Shown: positions 53,006-63,800, numbered from the stretch's first letter. The stretch is 64,000 nt of DNA from an uncultured Acidimicrobiaceae bacterium (GCA_905182135.1 CAJJAG010000001.1:124001-188000), one strand, 5' to 3'. Numbers and translations are program-made. The notes: generated by a model not told the origin, from the sequence alone.

Positions 53006-54217
53006 ATGGTTGAGCCAATAGTGCGTGTCGAAAACGTGTTTAAAATCTTCGGTAGCCAGCCACGCGGGCGAGCGCTCGAACTCGCAAAATCCGGTATTAC
53101 GAAGAACGACGTCCAGGCCGCCACAGGACATGTCGTAGGCATGTCAGATGTCAGTTTCGACGTCTACCCAGGCGAGATCTTCGTGATCATGGGCCTGTCG
53201 GGTTCTGGCAAGTCGACTGCCATCCGCACGGTGAACAAGCTTCACGACATTACCGACGGCAAGGTGTGGTTCGAAGACATCGATGTGCAAGCGCTGTCGG
53301 GCACTGCGCTTCAAGACTTCCGGCGCGAGAAGATGAGCATGGTCTTCCAACACTTTGCGCTGTTCCCCCATCGCTCCGTCATCGACAACGCTGGTTATGG
53401 CCTCAAGGTCAAAGGCATCGACAAAAGAGACCGCGACACGCGATCTATGGTCGCTCTGGACCTAGTCGGTCTCGGTGCGTTCGCCCACTCTTATCCACAC
53501 GAACTCTCCGGCGGCATGCAGCAACGCGTGGGGCTGGCTCGCGCCCTCGCTGCAGACACTCCGATCATGCTTATGGACGAGGCCTTCTCGGCACTCGACC
53601 CTCTCATTCGCCGTCAGATGCAAGACGAGATGATGGAGATTCAAAAAGAACTCGAAAAGACGATCGTGTTCATCACTCACGACCTCAACGAAGCCCTACG
53701 CATCGGTGATCGAGTCTGCATCATGAAAGATGGCGCAGTCGTCCAAATCGGCACACCCGAAGAGATTCTGACCCAGCCCGCCACTGGGTACGTCGCCGAG
53801 TTCGTTCAAGACGTCGACCAGGGACGCGTTATCGAATGTCACGAAGTGATGGTGACACCGCGGCCAATCTCGATGGGCGACTCGCTCCAAGATGCGCTGA
53901 CCCACCTCGGTGATCGCTCCGGAGCCTTCGCTGTTGACGGTGAAGGCAAACCAACCCATGTACTCACCGCAGGCGATGCAGTTCGCGGCGTGGTAAAAGG
54001 CACGGGGCTCGACCAATGTTGTCGAACCGACTTCGAGATCACCAGCCCGACCGCAACCCTGAACACCGTGTACGCCGCATCTGGGCGGGGCATGCCGATC
54101 GCTGTCGTCGATGACAACGGCAAGCTCATCGGCAACCTCGACCCTCAGCACATCATGGGAGAGATGGGTCGAGTCGAGAACCTGATAGACGGCTTCGAGA
54201 GAGAGGTGTTCATGTAA
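53006..54217 (+). CDS. proV: Glycine betaine/proline ABC transporter ATP-binding protein
   Basis: A 403-residue ATPase of the ProV/OpuAA group. Walker A GLSGSGKST, Q-loop VFQHFALFPHRS, signature LSGGMQQRVGLARAL, Walker B IMLMDEAFSALDP and H-loop THD are all present. A CBS pair (about 285-400, with MVTPRPISMGDSLQDALTHL) follows and is known in ProV-like proteins to sense ionic strength. A Shine-Dalgarno-like tagggggttcc lies before the ATG. The stop codon overlaps the start of the permease gene. Uptake of betaine/proline is well supported; the exact specificity is not. Confidence 0.93.
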   Translation: MVEPIVRVENVFKIFGSQPRGRALELAKSGITKNDVQAATGHVVGMSDVSFDVYPGEIFVIMGLSGSGKSTAIRTVNKLHDITDGKVWFEDIDVQALSGTALQDFRREKMSMVFQHFALFPHRSVIDNAGYGLKVKGIDKRDRDTRSMVALDLVGLGAFAHSYPHELSGGMQQRVGLARALAADTPIMLMDEAFSALDPLIRRQMQDEMMEIQKELEKTIVFITHDLNEALRIGDRVCIMKDGAVVQIGTPEEILTQPATGYVAEFVQDVDQGRVIECHEVMVTPRPISMGDSLQDALTHLGDRSGAFAVDGEGKPTHVLTAGDAVRGVVKGTGLDQCCRTDFEITSPTATLNTVYAASGRGMPIAVVDDNGKLIGNLDPQHIMGEMGRVENLIDGFEREVFM

Positions 54218-56343
54218 TGCCGTTTCTCCAGGGCCAACCAAAAGTCACCGACAACGAAGTACTCGACGAATGGAGAATTCCATTTGGCGACTGGTACGAC
54301 CAGGCCGTCGACTGGGTCGACAACGAACTCAAACCGATTCTCGATGGCATCGACTGGCTGTTCAGTCAGCTTGTCGACTTTGTAAACGACACCATCCTTC
54401 TTGGTGTGCCATGGTTCGTGATCGTGCTTGCCTTCTTTGTGCTGGGCTGGGTAGTGCAAAACATCCGAGTTGGCATCTTTTCAGCCATAGCTCTGACCCT
54501 TTGTGGATTGTTAGGCACCGGCTATTGGGATCAAACGGCGAAAACTATCGGCTTCATCATGGTCGCGGTATTCCTCTGCACCGTCATAGGCATACCGATC
54601 GGCATCATGGCTGGGCGAGTTGACTCGTTCTGGCGAGCAGTAAGGCCAGTGCTCGACGCTATGCAGGTTGTGCACTCGTTCGTGTACATGCTGCCGTTCA
54701 TCTACTTCTTTGGGATCGGCGAGGTCTCGGCGACGATCGTGACGATGGTGTTCGCGCTGCCTCCGCTCATCCGCCTGACAAATCTCGGCATCCGTCAGGT
54801 GCCCGAAGATGTCGTCGAGGCGAGCCGAGCGTTCGGCCAGACCGAGCTCGCTATTCTCCGCGATGTGCAGCTGCCATTGGCACGCCCTGCGATCATGACC
54901 GGCATTAACCAGACGCTGCTGCTATCGATCTCGATGCTTGGTATTGCAGCAATTATGGGTGCTGGCGGTCTTGCGCAGTTCATGTTCCGGGCGCTGAGTA
55001 ACCAGGACCCAGCATTGTCCGGCTCTGCTGGTCTGTCGTTCTTCTTGGTGGCAGTGGTTCTTGACCGCCTAACACAGCGTGATGGTGACAACAGCCAGAG
55101 CTTGGCTGCGCGCATGAAGCGTGCGTGGGCGAACCGGACAACTCCCGAGAATCTTCTCGACACGCCAACCATTGAACTCGACCTGCCTGAAACGGCCAGT
55201 AGCCAGGTTGTCTACGAACCGGTCAATCTCCAAGAACGAACGGGCATCATCGCTTCGATCGCCGGCGCAGCGGTCGTGATCATCTCGTTGTTTCTTACGT
55301 GGAACAGCGGCGGAGGTTGGTTCACTTCATTCAGCCGACGCGTCGACGAACTCGGACAAGTTCCGGCCTCTGGGTCTAGCGACGCGGTCAACATCACCGC
55401 GGACTCCTTCAACGGTCTCGAAGCAAGCGGTGGATCCTGGTTCGGGTATGTGCTTGGGTTCCTCGCCATCCTGGCAATAGCAGCCGGACTCGCTGTCATG
55501 CGCCAACCCGGCAACACCAGTCGCTGGCTCAACGCGGATGGTTCGTTGGTGTTCTCGCTGGCCTCTCTAGTCGTCGCCTTTGTCTATTTTTTGAGCCAGC
55601 CGTCCGAGTTGTCGGTTGCTGAATCAAGCATCGGGTCAGTCGTGGCTCTCATCGGTGCATTGACCATGACCGCCGGATCGGTGAAGTGGATCATGGCGGC
55701 AAAACATGAACCGCTTCGGCCGCTGCCCTCACAAGGTGTTGTTTCGCCGGTGGTCGTTGCATCGCTATCCATGTGTTTGCTGATCGGCGCAGGCTTCGCC
55801 AACTTCAGCTATGACGAACGAGTCGAATCGGTTATTACCGCCGAGCTTCAAGAAACCCTCGATGCGCTTGAGGCCGAAGCCCGAGACCCTGAGACTGAGC
55901 AACGCCGCTCGCTCGCCATCATCAACGAAATGACTTCGCTGCGTGCTTCCGCAATACAAGACGAGACGATCACCATCAGTGGTTTCGCCAGCAACGGCCC
56001 CACAATGGCGCGTTGGACGCTTGTTCCTGGAGTTCTCGGATTGATAAGCACGGTGATAGCCGCCGGGTTCGTGTTCAAAGACACACGCCTACGCTGGATT
56101 GCCGGTGCTACGTCGCTCGGGCTCGGAGCAGGCCTCCTCGGTGTTTCACTCGGCTGGACCGGCACTCTTGCCCGGGCAACCGATCAGAACATCGTCAGTG
56201 GAGTGGGCGTGTTCTTCCTGATGCTTGCGGGTGCAACGCTTGCCAATTCCGGACGTTCAATCATCCACGAGTTCCACCGATCGCGGGTCTATCTCGACAT
56301 CGATGACCAAGAAATTCCTGATACAGCGGGGGTCTCGTTCTGA
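54217..56343 (+). CDS. proW: Glycine betaine/proline ABC transporter permease with a large C-terminal membrane extension
   Basis: A 708-residue permease, far longer than the usual 280-400. Residues about 60-285 form the ProW/OpuAB permease domain, with the EAA-like loop VPEDVVEASRAFGQTELAIL and the segment IMGAGGLAQ. From about residue 345 onward there is a second region with several transmembrane segments (IIASIAGAAVVIISLFL, GYVLGFLAILAIAAGLAVM, and more). It also includes a charged loop (LQETLDALEAEARDPETEQR). The extension is not a known part of ProW. It starts 1 bp into the proV stop codon (TAATG), so they are coupled. Confidence 0.85.
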   Translation: MPFLQGQPKVTDNEVLDEWRIPFGDWYDQAVDWVDNELKPILDGIDWLFSQLVDFVNDTILLGVPWFVIVLAFFVLGWVVQNIRVGIFSAIALTLCGLLGTGYWDQTAKTIGFIMVAVFLCTVIGIPIGIMAGRVDSFWRAVRPVLDAMQVVHSFVYMLPFIYFFGIGEVSATIVTMVFALPPLIRLTNLGIRQVPEDVVEASRAFGQTELAILRDVQLPLARPAIMTGINQTLLLSISMLGIAAIMGAGGLAQFMFRALSNQDPALSGSAGLSFFLVAVVLDRLTQRDGDNSQSLAARMKRAWANRTTPENLLDTPTIELDLPETASSQVVYEPVNLQERTGIIASIAGAAVVIISLFLTWNSGGGWFTSFSRRVDELGQVPASGSSDAVNITADSFNGLEASGGSWFGYVLGFLAILAIAAGLAVMRQPGNTSRWLNADGSLVFSLASLVVAFVYFLSQPSELSVAESSIGSVVALIGALTMTAGSVKWIMAAKHEPLRPLPSQGVVSPVVVASLSMCLLIGAGFANFSYDERVESVITAELQETLDALEAEARDPETEQRRSLAIINEMTSLRASAIQDETITISGFASNGPTMARWTLVPGVLGLISTVIAAGFVFKDTRLRWIAGATSLGLGAGLLGVSLGWTGTLARATDQNIVSGVGVFFLMLAGATLANSGRSIIHEFHRSRVYLDIDDQEIPDTAGVSF

Positions 56344-56447
56344 GGAACCAGCTAGCACCCACAAAACGGTTGCTTCGAAAGCCGCCCGTAATTAGAGGCT
56401 TAAGCCTGAAAGATCTACACGATTAATGCCCTAGGAGGGGTTTATTT

Positions 56448-57608
56448 ATGAAATCATTAAAAGCGTTATTAGCGCTGCTCATGGCGTTTGCGTTATTCGC
56501 AACCGCCTGTGGAAGTGACGATGCAGTCGAAACGGTCGATGCCGGCACCGAGACAACTGAAGATACGACAGAAGAAGCACCAGCAGATGATTCCCCGGCT
56601 GCTCAGCCGGGTGAGGGTGTCGAAGTCACTATGGCTCGCGCTGACTGGACCACTGGTTACTTCCAGGCCGAGGTTTACAAGCTCATGTTGGAAGAGCTCG
56701 GTTTCACCGTGTCTCAACCCTCAGAGCTCGAAATATCCCCGTCACTCGCCTACTTGGCCATGTCACAAGGTGATATCGACTTCTGGGTAAACAGCTGGTA
56801 CCCCGGCCACAACAGCTGGCTCGAGGCAGATCGCCCCGACGGTTCCAAGGTGGGCGATAGCCTGTCCAAAGTTGGCCAACAGATGCCTGCTGGCGGTCTT
56901 CAGGGCTTCCTGATCACCAAATCTGTCGCCGAAGAAAACGGCATTACGACCCTTGACCAGATCTACAGCGATCCTGAGTTGTCGGCATTGTTCGACAGCG
57001 ATGGCGACGGCGCACCAGAGCTGTACGGCTGCCCTGAGAGCTGGACCTGCGACAACATCATCACCGAAATGGCTTGCCAATTCGATTGGTCATTGCAGCA
57101 GGTTCAAGCCGGCTACGACACGATGGTCGCCGAAGCGCAAGACAAGGCCGACAACGGCGAGCCGATGGTCATTTACACTTGGACGCCTAGTGCCTACATA
57201 ACGAAGCTAATTCCAGGTAACAATGTTATGTGGATCAGTGTCGAAGGTGAAGTGGACCGCTCAAACTGCGCCGGCCAAGACGGTGGCGAAGAGTACGAAC
57301 AGCCAAACGCAACTGCGGCAATTGGCGAAGACAGCTGCCTGCCGAACTCAGTTGGCGACTGCCGCTTGGCATGGACCGCTGCTGACATCCTCGTGACCGC
57401 AAACAACGACTTCCTCACTGGGAACCCAGCTGCTGAAGAGCTGTTGGAACAAGTTGTGATGCCACTGATCGATGTTTCACTTGCCAACGTTGAACAAGGT
57501 GGAACCGATGGCAGCGTTGCGGAGATCCGTGCAATCGCTGAGCGCTGGATCGCTGACAACCGCGACCTCGTCGACGGTTGGCTTGATGCAGCTCGCTCTG
57601 CTGGCTGA
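56448..57608 (+). CDS. proX: Glycine betaine/proline ABC transporter substrate-binding lipoprotein
   Basis: A 386-residue lipoprotein with signal peptide and lipobox (LLMAFALFATAC, C22), then an acidic linker. The mature OpuAC/ProX-type domain has a ligand-binding aromatic pattern: ADWTTGYFQ, FWVNSWYPGHNSWL and YTWTPSAYITKLIPG, consistent with a Trp box for quaternary ammonium. Extra cysteines (GCPESWTC, MACQ, SNCAG, DSCLP, DCRL) may form disulfides. A perfect AGGAGG-type site lies 11 bp before the ATG. It closes the proVWX operon, with a hairpin terminator 51 bp after it. Confidence 0.92.
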   Translation: MKSLKALLALLMAFALFATACGSDDAVETVDAGTETTEDTTEEAPADDSPAAQPGEGVEVTMARADWTTGYFQAEVYKLMLEELGFTVSQPSELEISPSLAYLAMSQGDIDFWVNSWYPGHNSWLEADRPDGSKVGDSLSKVGQQMPAGGLQGFLITKSVAEENGITTLDQIYSDPELSALFDSDGDGAPELYGCPESWTCDNIITEMACQFDWSLQQVQAGYDTMVAEAQDKADNGEPMVIYTWTPSAYITKLIPGNNVMWISVEGEVDRSNCAGQDGGEEYEQPNATAAIGEDSCLPNSVGDCRLAWTAADILVTANNDFLTGNPAAEELLEQVVMPLIDVSLANVEQGGTDGSVAEIRAIAERWIADNRDLVDGWLDAARSAG

Positions 57609-57658
57609 TTGACCCCCAGCTTGAGCGAACAAGCTTGAGCACAATTTGAATTTGCCTA

Positions 57659-57684
57659 CGGGCGGGGGCTCCAGCCCTCGCCCG
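57659..57684 (+). terminator. Rho-independent terminator after proX
   Basis: cgggcgggggct and agccctcgcccg pair strongly (one bulge or mismatch) with a 2-base loop, followed by tttgcgtttt. It sits 51 bp after the proX stop, consistent with the end of the proVWX operon. Confidence 0.75.
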
Positions 57685-57728
57685 TTTGCGTTTTGCCGTG
57701 CACTGGTTCGAGGTAGGCAACGATATCT

Positions 57729-57899
57729 TCAGCCTGACTCTGGACCTGACTCGGGGGTGGCCATCGTGTTGGGATCAAGCGGATAGATCCGGCGGCGAAC
57801 GTTCTCGACCCATGAGGCGGAGCGGTTGGCCATCGCTGCCATGCCGGTCATTACACCCAGGTCGAGTGTGACCTCATTACCAACGATCTTCACGCTACC
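57729..57899 (-). pseudogene. MlrC-like C-terminal remnant
   Basis: The minus-strand frame (no start codon needed) reads KIVGNEVTLDLG near the start and ENVRRRIYPLD then ATPES near its stop. This resembles the end of the intact MlrC-type protein (ENVRRPIYPLDENVTATPE) and its VGNKITLDLGG block, but the middle of the domain is missing. The remainder of the 607-bp gap up to the LysR gene holds an uninterpretable frame starting MTHPSPLV. I infer a decayed MlrC-like gene beside the LysR gene. Confidence 0.45.
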
Positions 57900-58215
57900 G
57901 CGCTGTCTCCGGGAGCCGGCCTTAGGACAAGGCGGATTTGGGGCGGTCGATGCCGTTCCAAATCGGACGCAGATCAGCTATCGGCGGGGTTTGCCACCGT
58001 TGGCGACCGAGGTGTTGCGCAAAATTACTTCGAGTTGACGATCAGAAGGTCCGCCGAACCCATAACCAGGTCCAAATGCCAACCGCAGGGCGGTGGCCGT
58101 GTCATGTACGAGGGGGGATGGGTGGGTCATATCTCTAGTTTGCTTCTTCCTCAAGAATGACACAACCACAGTCTGTTTCTACTTTTAGCCAAGTTTTGTC
58201 ATAGCGTGAAGGGCT
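57900..58215. other. Intergenic region upstream of the LysR gene
   Basis: About 316 bp with no gene recognised. A short minus-strand open frame (MTHPSPLVHDTATALRLAF) may be more of the decayed MlrC-like gene. A LysR-regulated promoter would lie near 58150-58205; no clear T-N11-A box was confirmed. Confidence 0.4.
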
Positions 58216-59079
58216 ATGCAATTGGACACTGAATCACTCCGTACCTTCGCCACGGTGCTTGACACCGGTGGCATGACGAGTGCGGCACAACAGCTCAATC
58301 TCAGCCAGTCCGCCGTGAGCTGGAAAATTAAGCGGCTCGAGGAGCGTGTAGGGCGCGAACTGCTAATTCGTGATGGGCGTTCACTCCGACCCTCACGCGA
58401 TGGCCAGGAGTTATTGAGCTATGCGCGAGCGATCATCGACCTGCACGACGAGGCCGTTGCCAGGCTTTCCAGCTCCGAGCTGACAGGTCGACTCCACCTC
58501 GGAGCCACCGAGGAGGTCAGCGCAGAACTCGTCGGAAACGCTGTTAGCCGATTCGATCGCGTTCACCCAGGCGTCATCATCGACATCATCGTCGACCGAG
58601 GGCTCCGCCTCGAAGAGCTACTGGATCGCGGTGAACTCGACCTTGCGCTCGTGCAGGTGTCGGCCACCGATCTTCGCCGGAATGACACCGTGCTGTGGCA
58701 AGACGACCAGGTATGGATATGTGCACCAGACTGGACCTACGGCGAAGGCACCGTTCCGCTCGTCACCTTCGGCAAGGACGGCTTCTACCGGCCACTCGCT
58801 GAACAGATCCTTAGCGACGCTGGTATCGACTACAGAGCCGCGTTCTCTGGCCCAAGCTCGGCCAGCCTGCTCGCTGCGGTCGAGGCAGGTTTTGGGGTGG
58901 CTCTCATGAGTAGCCGTTCTGTGTCAGGCCGGGTCATCACCTGGCCTCGAGGAGAGTCCCTGCCCGATCTGCCTGTCGTCCAACAGGTCGCCCGGTCCGC
59001 CTCCGGTCCCCGTACCGAAGTTGTGACCGCACTCATCGCTGACATCACCAATGAGTTGGGCGAGTTCACCGAGGGCTAG
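58216..59079 (+). CDS. LysR-family transcriptional regulator
   Basis: A 287-residue intact LysR protein. The winged HTH is near the N-terminus (TESLRTFATVLDTGGMTSAA then LSQSAVSWKIKRLEER), followed by a two-lobe effector domain (about 90-285: RLHLGATEEVSAELVG, VDRGLRLEELLDRGELDLAL, SLLAAVEAGFGVALMS). It is a close paralogue of the broken LysR gene at 26552. Its natural target is often the divergent neighbour, here the decayed MlrC-like remnant. It could also act on the proVWX operon upstream or genes elsewhere; the effector is unknown. Confidence 0.88.
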   Translation: MQLDTESLRTFATVLDTGGMTSAAQQLNLSQSAVSWKIKRLEERVGRELLIRDGRSLRPSRDGQELLSYARAIIDLHDEAVARLSSSELTGRLHLGATEEVSAELVGNAVSRFDRVHPGVIIDIIVDRGLRLEELLDRGELDLALVQVSATDLRRNDTVLWQDDQVWICAPDWTYGEGTVPLVTFGKDGFYRPLAEQILSDAGIDYRAAFSGPSSASLLAAVEAGFGVALMSSRSVSGRVITWPRGESLPDLPVVQQVARSASGPRTEVVTALIADITNELGEFTEG

Positions 59080-59266
59080 TCGTTACGCGTAGAGCGTCGG
59101 ACAGCTGGTGGTTTCCCATGCGATTGTATTCCAGGTGTTCATCCAGCGCTAGGTGATCAAACAAAGACAGCAGGCCGCTCAGTGCTTGTGCATCGGCCAT
59201 GGTTCGGAGTGCCTGTTGCAATTGATGGTGTGGACATGTCAAGGCCTAAGCGCCGTCAGATCCTCC

Positions 59267-60544
59267 TCATGAATTACGAGGTGTACCCAAGTTCCCTTTT
59301 CCGACGTCGCGGAATGGCATGCCTCGGTCGACAGCTGGCTCCTTGGGCAGCCCGAGCATGTTCTCGCCCAGGATGTTGTGTTGGATTTCGTCGGTGCCAC
59401 CAGCGATCGACTGCGCAGGCGTGGACACCAATACCTCGGCGATCACTGCATCGATTGGGTCATTACTTTCCTTGAGCATGCCCTTGGCACCAGCGATCAT
59501 GCTGTGCACATGGTTGCACCGGCGAGCGATCTCGGACACCGCTAGCTTGCCGATCGATCCTTCGGACCCGGGTGGACGACCGAGAGCTCGAGCGGCCTTG
59601 GCCCGGCCTGCTGTCCATTCCGACGCACGCTGGAAGCACACAAGCTTCATCATCTCTTGACGTAGCACCGGGTCGTCGATCTTGCCCATCGCCCGAGCTC
59701 GTTCGATGACCAGATCAGGCCGGCCCATTCGTTGCGGATACCACTCGTACGTCTTCAGATATTCAGCAGCTTCGACCTTGGCTTCGTCGACGACTCGCCC
59801 ACTCGCTTGAGGCTTGAAGTAGACCGCACGGTCACTCGAGAAGCGGCGTTCGTGAGCCAGAGTTCCTCTGGCAACCTTCCAGCCCTCACCAATTTCGCCG
59901 ACCATGTTCTCGTTCGGAACCCGAGCATCGGTCAAGAAGACTTCGTTGAACGAGTTGTAGTAATTCATCTGCTCGATAGGTCGAACTTCGACACCGTCCT
60001 GGTGCATGTCGATCACGAAGTACGACAGTCCACCATGTTTGACAGCATCCCAGTCGGTGCGAGCGATCAGGATGCCCATGTCGGCATGGTCGGCGCTGGT
60101 GTTCCAGACCTTTTGGCCGTTGACGATCCACTCGTCACCGTCTTGCTCAGCGCTGGTCTTCAACCCTGCCAGGTCTGAGCCCGCCACCGGCTCTGAGAAC
60201 AGCTGGCACCATGCCAACTCCCCGGTCAGGGTGCGGCGAAGGAACTTCCTCTTCAGCTCATCGGAGCCATGGTCATACATGGTCGGCGCTGCCAGACCCA
60301 TACCTCCGCCCAGCGGGACCGAAACCCCACCGGCCTCGCGAATCGTGTGGTGAGCAACTCGATCAGCCCACACCGGCAGGTCGCGCCCGAACCAGTCTGA
60401 GGACCATGACGGCACAGCCCACCCGGAATCCACGAGCCGGCCGCGCCACTCGATCAAGGACAGGTCCGGATCCCACGATTCGTGGAACCACTCGAGCACC
60501 TGAGTGGCTATGTCGGCCTCGGTCAGCGCATCGTTCGTTGCCAT
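59267..60544 (-). CDS. Acyl-CoA dehydrogenase
   Basis: A 425-residue flavoprotein. Markers include LAWCQLFSEPVAGSDLAG (FAD/substrate loop), GQKVWNTSADHADMGILIAR, NEVFLTDARVPNENMVGEIG and a C-terminal QSIAGGTDEIQHNILGENML block. The start ATG at 60544 is at the family N-terminus. It oxidises an acyl-CoA at the alpha-beta position, passing electrons to ETF. It follows PutA on the same strand after a 284-bp gap. It could partner the ACAD10-like kinase at 12230, but that gene is far away. Confidence 0.87.
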   Translation of the reverse strand: MATNDALTEADIATQVLEWFHESWDPDLSLIEWRGRLVDSGWAVPSWSSDWFGRDLPVWADRVAHHTIREAGGVSVPLGGGMGLAAPTMYDHGSDELKRKFLRRTLTGELAWCQLFSEPVAGSDLAGLKTSAEQDGDEWIVNGQKVWNTSADHADMGILIARTDWDAVKHGGLSYFVIDMHQDGVEVRPIEQMNYYNSFNEVFLTDARVPNENMVGEIGEGWKVARGTLAHERRFSSDRAVYFKPQASGRVVDEAKVEAAEYLKTYEWYPQRMGRPDLVIERARAMGKIDDPVLRQEMMKLVCFQRASEWTAGRAKAARALGRPPGSEGSIGKLAVSEIARRCNHVHSMIAGAKGMLKESNDPIDAVIAEVLVSTPAQSIAGGTDEIQHNILGENMLGLPKEPAVDRGMPFRDVGKGNLGTPRNS

Positions 60545-60828
60545 CCAGCGACACTAATTCGTGTCGTGTGCCAAAGGTGAGCCGACATGACCGAGCACCT
60601 GTTCACAGTCTCGCAACGGGACCGCTCCACCGCCTTGTTCTCAACCGCCAGACCCAAACGCCGCCATCGCTATTCCCGAGTTCGGTCAGGACCTGAAGCC
60701 CACTCGAAACGCAGCACGTATCGTTACCTCAAAACAGCCCGTCGTGATTACTGAGGACAGCTACTCGCTACTGGACGAAGAGTCCTGGCGTCTCATGAGA
60801 TCTCGTCGTAGCCATCCTTGGGCGAGAC

Positions 60829-63800
60829 CTACGGCTCAATCGGCGCCGGGGCGCCGGTCAGATTGCCGAATCGATGGAGTGTTCTGGCAATAGCCTGCTC
60901 GCGCACGTAATGCAACAGCTCGATTCGTCCAACGCTCACGACCGGGGCCGTAGCCAGGTGGACGTGTGACGTGTTTGCCGCCGTGTGCACCTGGTGGTCG
61001 ACCGCTTCACCAATGATCCTCACCCGCGTTACACCAAGATGCGGGAGGCGTTCGGCGAACTGCACGGGCGTTTCTTCGGCGTGCGCACTCACGACGAGTT
61101 CCACTCCGCATGTCTCGGCTGCGGTGCGAACCAGAGCGATCTCACGAGACGTCGCATCGAGCCCAATACGAAGCCCGATCCTGTCGAGCGGGCGATACCG
61201 AAAGATGTTCGACTCACAAAAGAGGCCCGTCGGGTCGTGTCCGATCGAGAAGTATGTTCGCCACTGCTCCGCGTAATCGTTGAGTGGATCGCCGTCAGGG
61301 GACGCGTCGTCCTCGGTCCAAGTGCCGAGCTGCGCAACGTAGTTGGGGCCGCCCGCCTTGGCTCCCCCACCAACAGCTGACCGTTTCCAACCGCCGAATG
61401 GTTGACGCTGCACGATGGCACCGGTAATGCCACGGTTCACGTAGCCGTTACCAACCTCGATCCGGTTGGTCCATTCAGCGATCTCCGACGGGTCGAGTGT
61501 GTGAATGCCACCAGTCAGGCCGAACTCGCTCGAATTCGCGATGTTGATCGCTTCATCGAGACCAGCCGCGACCATCAGACCAAGTACCGGCCCAAAACAC
61601 TCCGTAGTGTGAAACCAGGAACCAGCGGTCACGCCGAGTCGGACGCCGGGTGACCACAGGCTGTTGTCGTCGCCCAGCGCACGGGGCTGGACCAGCCATT
61701 CCTCGCCGCTATCAAGCGTGCGGAGGCCTCTATTGAGCCGACTGTTGGGCGGGCCGATGAGGGGACCCATCGTCGACTCCAGGTCGGTCGCTGGGCCAAC
61801 AGCAATGCTCTCGACGGCATCGATGAGCTGTCGACGGAAACGCTCTGACGAATACACGTCTCCGACTAGAATTGCCAGGCTTGCAGCGGAACACTTCTGG
61901 CCACTATGTCCGAAGGCCGATGCTGCGAGGTCTGCCACCGCCAGATCGATGTCGGCATTGGGCGTGATGATCAGCGCGTTCTTGCCTGACGTCTCGGCGA
62001 AGAGCTTCAGATCAGGCTTCCATGATCGGAAGAGCTCTGCGGTTTCTCCGGCCCCGGTCAAGATCACGCCATCCACCGATGTGATGAGGTGCTGACCCAC
62101 CTCGTTCTCAGGCGTTCGCACGAACTGCAACACGTCTCGCGGAACGCCAGCAGCCCAACAGGCCTCAGCAACAACCTCGGCACAGCGTGCAGTCTCGGGT
62201 GCGGGTTTAAAGATCACAGCATTTCCGGCGGCAAGACTCGACATGACGCCGCCGGTTGGGATCGCGACCGGAAAGTTCCATGGCGGAATCACCCCGACCA
62301 CACCGAGTGGAGTGAACGAGATGCCGTCATGAAGATCAAGCTCGAGCGCTCGATCGCCGTACCAGCGGGCGAAGTCGATGGCTTCTGCCACCTCTCCATC
62401 GGCCTCAGCGAACGTCTTGTTTGCCTCCCTCATCATTGTCGAGATCAATTGACCCCGACGCGTCGCCAACTCGTCCCCGACCCGATGCAACATCACTTGC
62501 CGATCAGCTAAGGACGTGTTCGACCAGTCGGTCGATGCGATTTTCGCGACCAAAAGTATGTCGTCGGCCGCCTCGATCGACTCGGTTACTGACGCAGCAA
62601 TTGGTTCTGCTGGCAGAGCGCACACCGCATCGATCCAGGCACGATTCACCGACAAGACCGGGTCGGTCTCAGGTTCATTGAGGAACGGTTCGCCAATCAC
62701 ATATGCAGCATTGGCTGGTGCATTCCGGTCTTGGCTTCGCCGGGGCCCGGTGTGGATCCTGGATCGGAGCGCCAATGCATCGCGAAAGATCTGTTCTTGC
62801 TCGTCGAAGGCTGCTGACTGTGGGGTCAGGTCGAAAAGGTGACGAAGGAAATTGTCATCCGACGCATTTTCTTCGAGCCGTCGGAACAGATAACTGATCG
62901 CGACATCGAAATCCTGATGGCGCACGGCTGGTGTGTACAACAACATGAGCGACGCGTTGTTGGTGGCTTCGGCAACAGTGGCGGCTTGCGCCGGTGCCAT
63001 ACCCTGGAGCATCTCGAATTGCACTCGTTCGGCGACACCTCGCTGTTCGGCCAGCAAGTGGGTCCAGGCAACATCGAACAAGTTGTGGCTTGCCAGGCCA
63101 AGGTGCACACCGGTCATTCGCTCGGGGTGCAGCAACCAGTCGAGGCATCGTTTGTAATTCGCATCTGCCTCGACCTTCGAACCGTAGGGGGCCTGCGTCC
63201 AGCCATGCATGGCGGCATCAACCTTCTCCATGGCTAAATTCGCGCCTTTTACCAAGCGGATCTTCACCTGCCCGCCTCCGTCATCATGACGCTTGTTCGC
63301 CCAGTCGACAAGGCGCTGCATCGCCGGAAATGCATCCGGAAGGTACGCCTGTAGAACGATTCCCGCATCGACACCGAGGTACGACTCCTCGCCAAGAACC
63401 GTCATGAAGGCATCGAGGGTCAGGTCGAGGTCGTGGTACTCCTCCATGTCAAAATTCACGAACGTCGGCGGCTGCACCGACGATGCCTTGTCGACCAACA
63501 AGCGCAGGCGTTCGGTAACTCGATGCAAACTATCGGCGTAGGCGAAGTGATTTAGTTGCGACGCAACAGCCGAAATCTTCACCGACACGTAGTCGATGTC
63601 CGGTTGGTCGAGAAGGCCAAGCAGTTCGTCGAGACGTCGTTGCGCCTCACGCTCGCCCAGTACCGCCTCACCCAAAAGGTTCACGTTGAGCGCGTAGCCG
63701 TCGGTCCGCTTTGCTGCGAGGTGTGTCTCGAGCTTGTCACGCTCCGCCGGCGCGACGAGGTGGCCCACGATGCTTCGCATTCGACGGCGCGCCAACGGCA

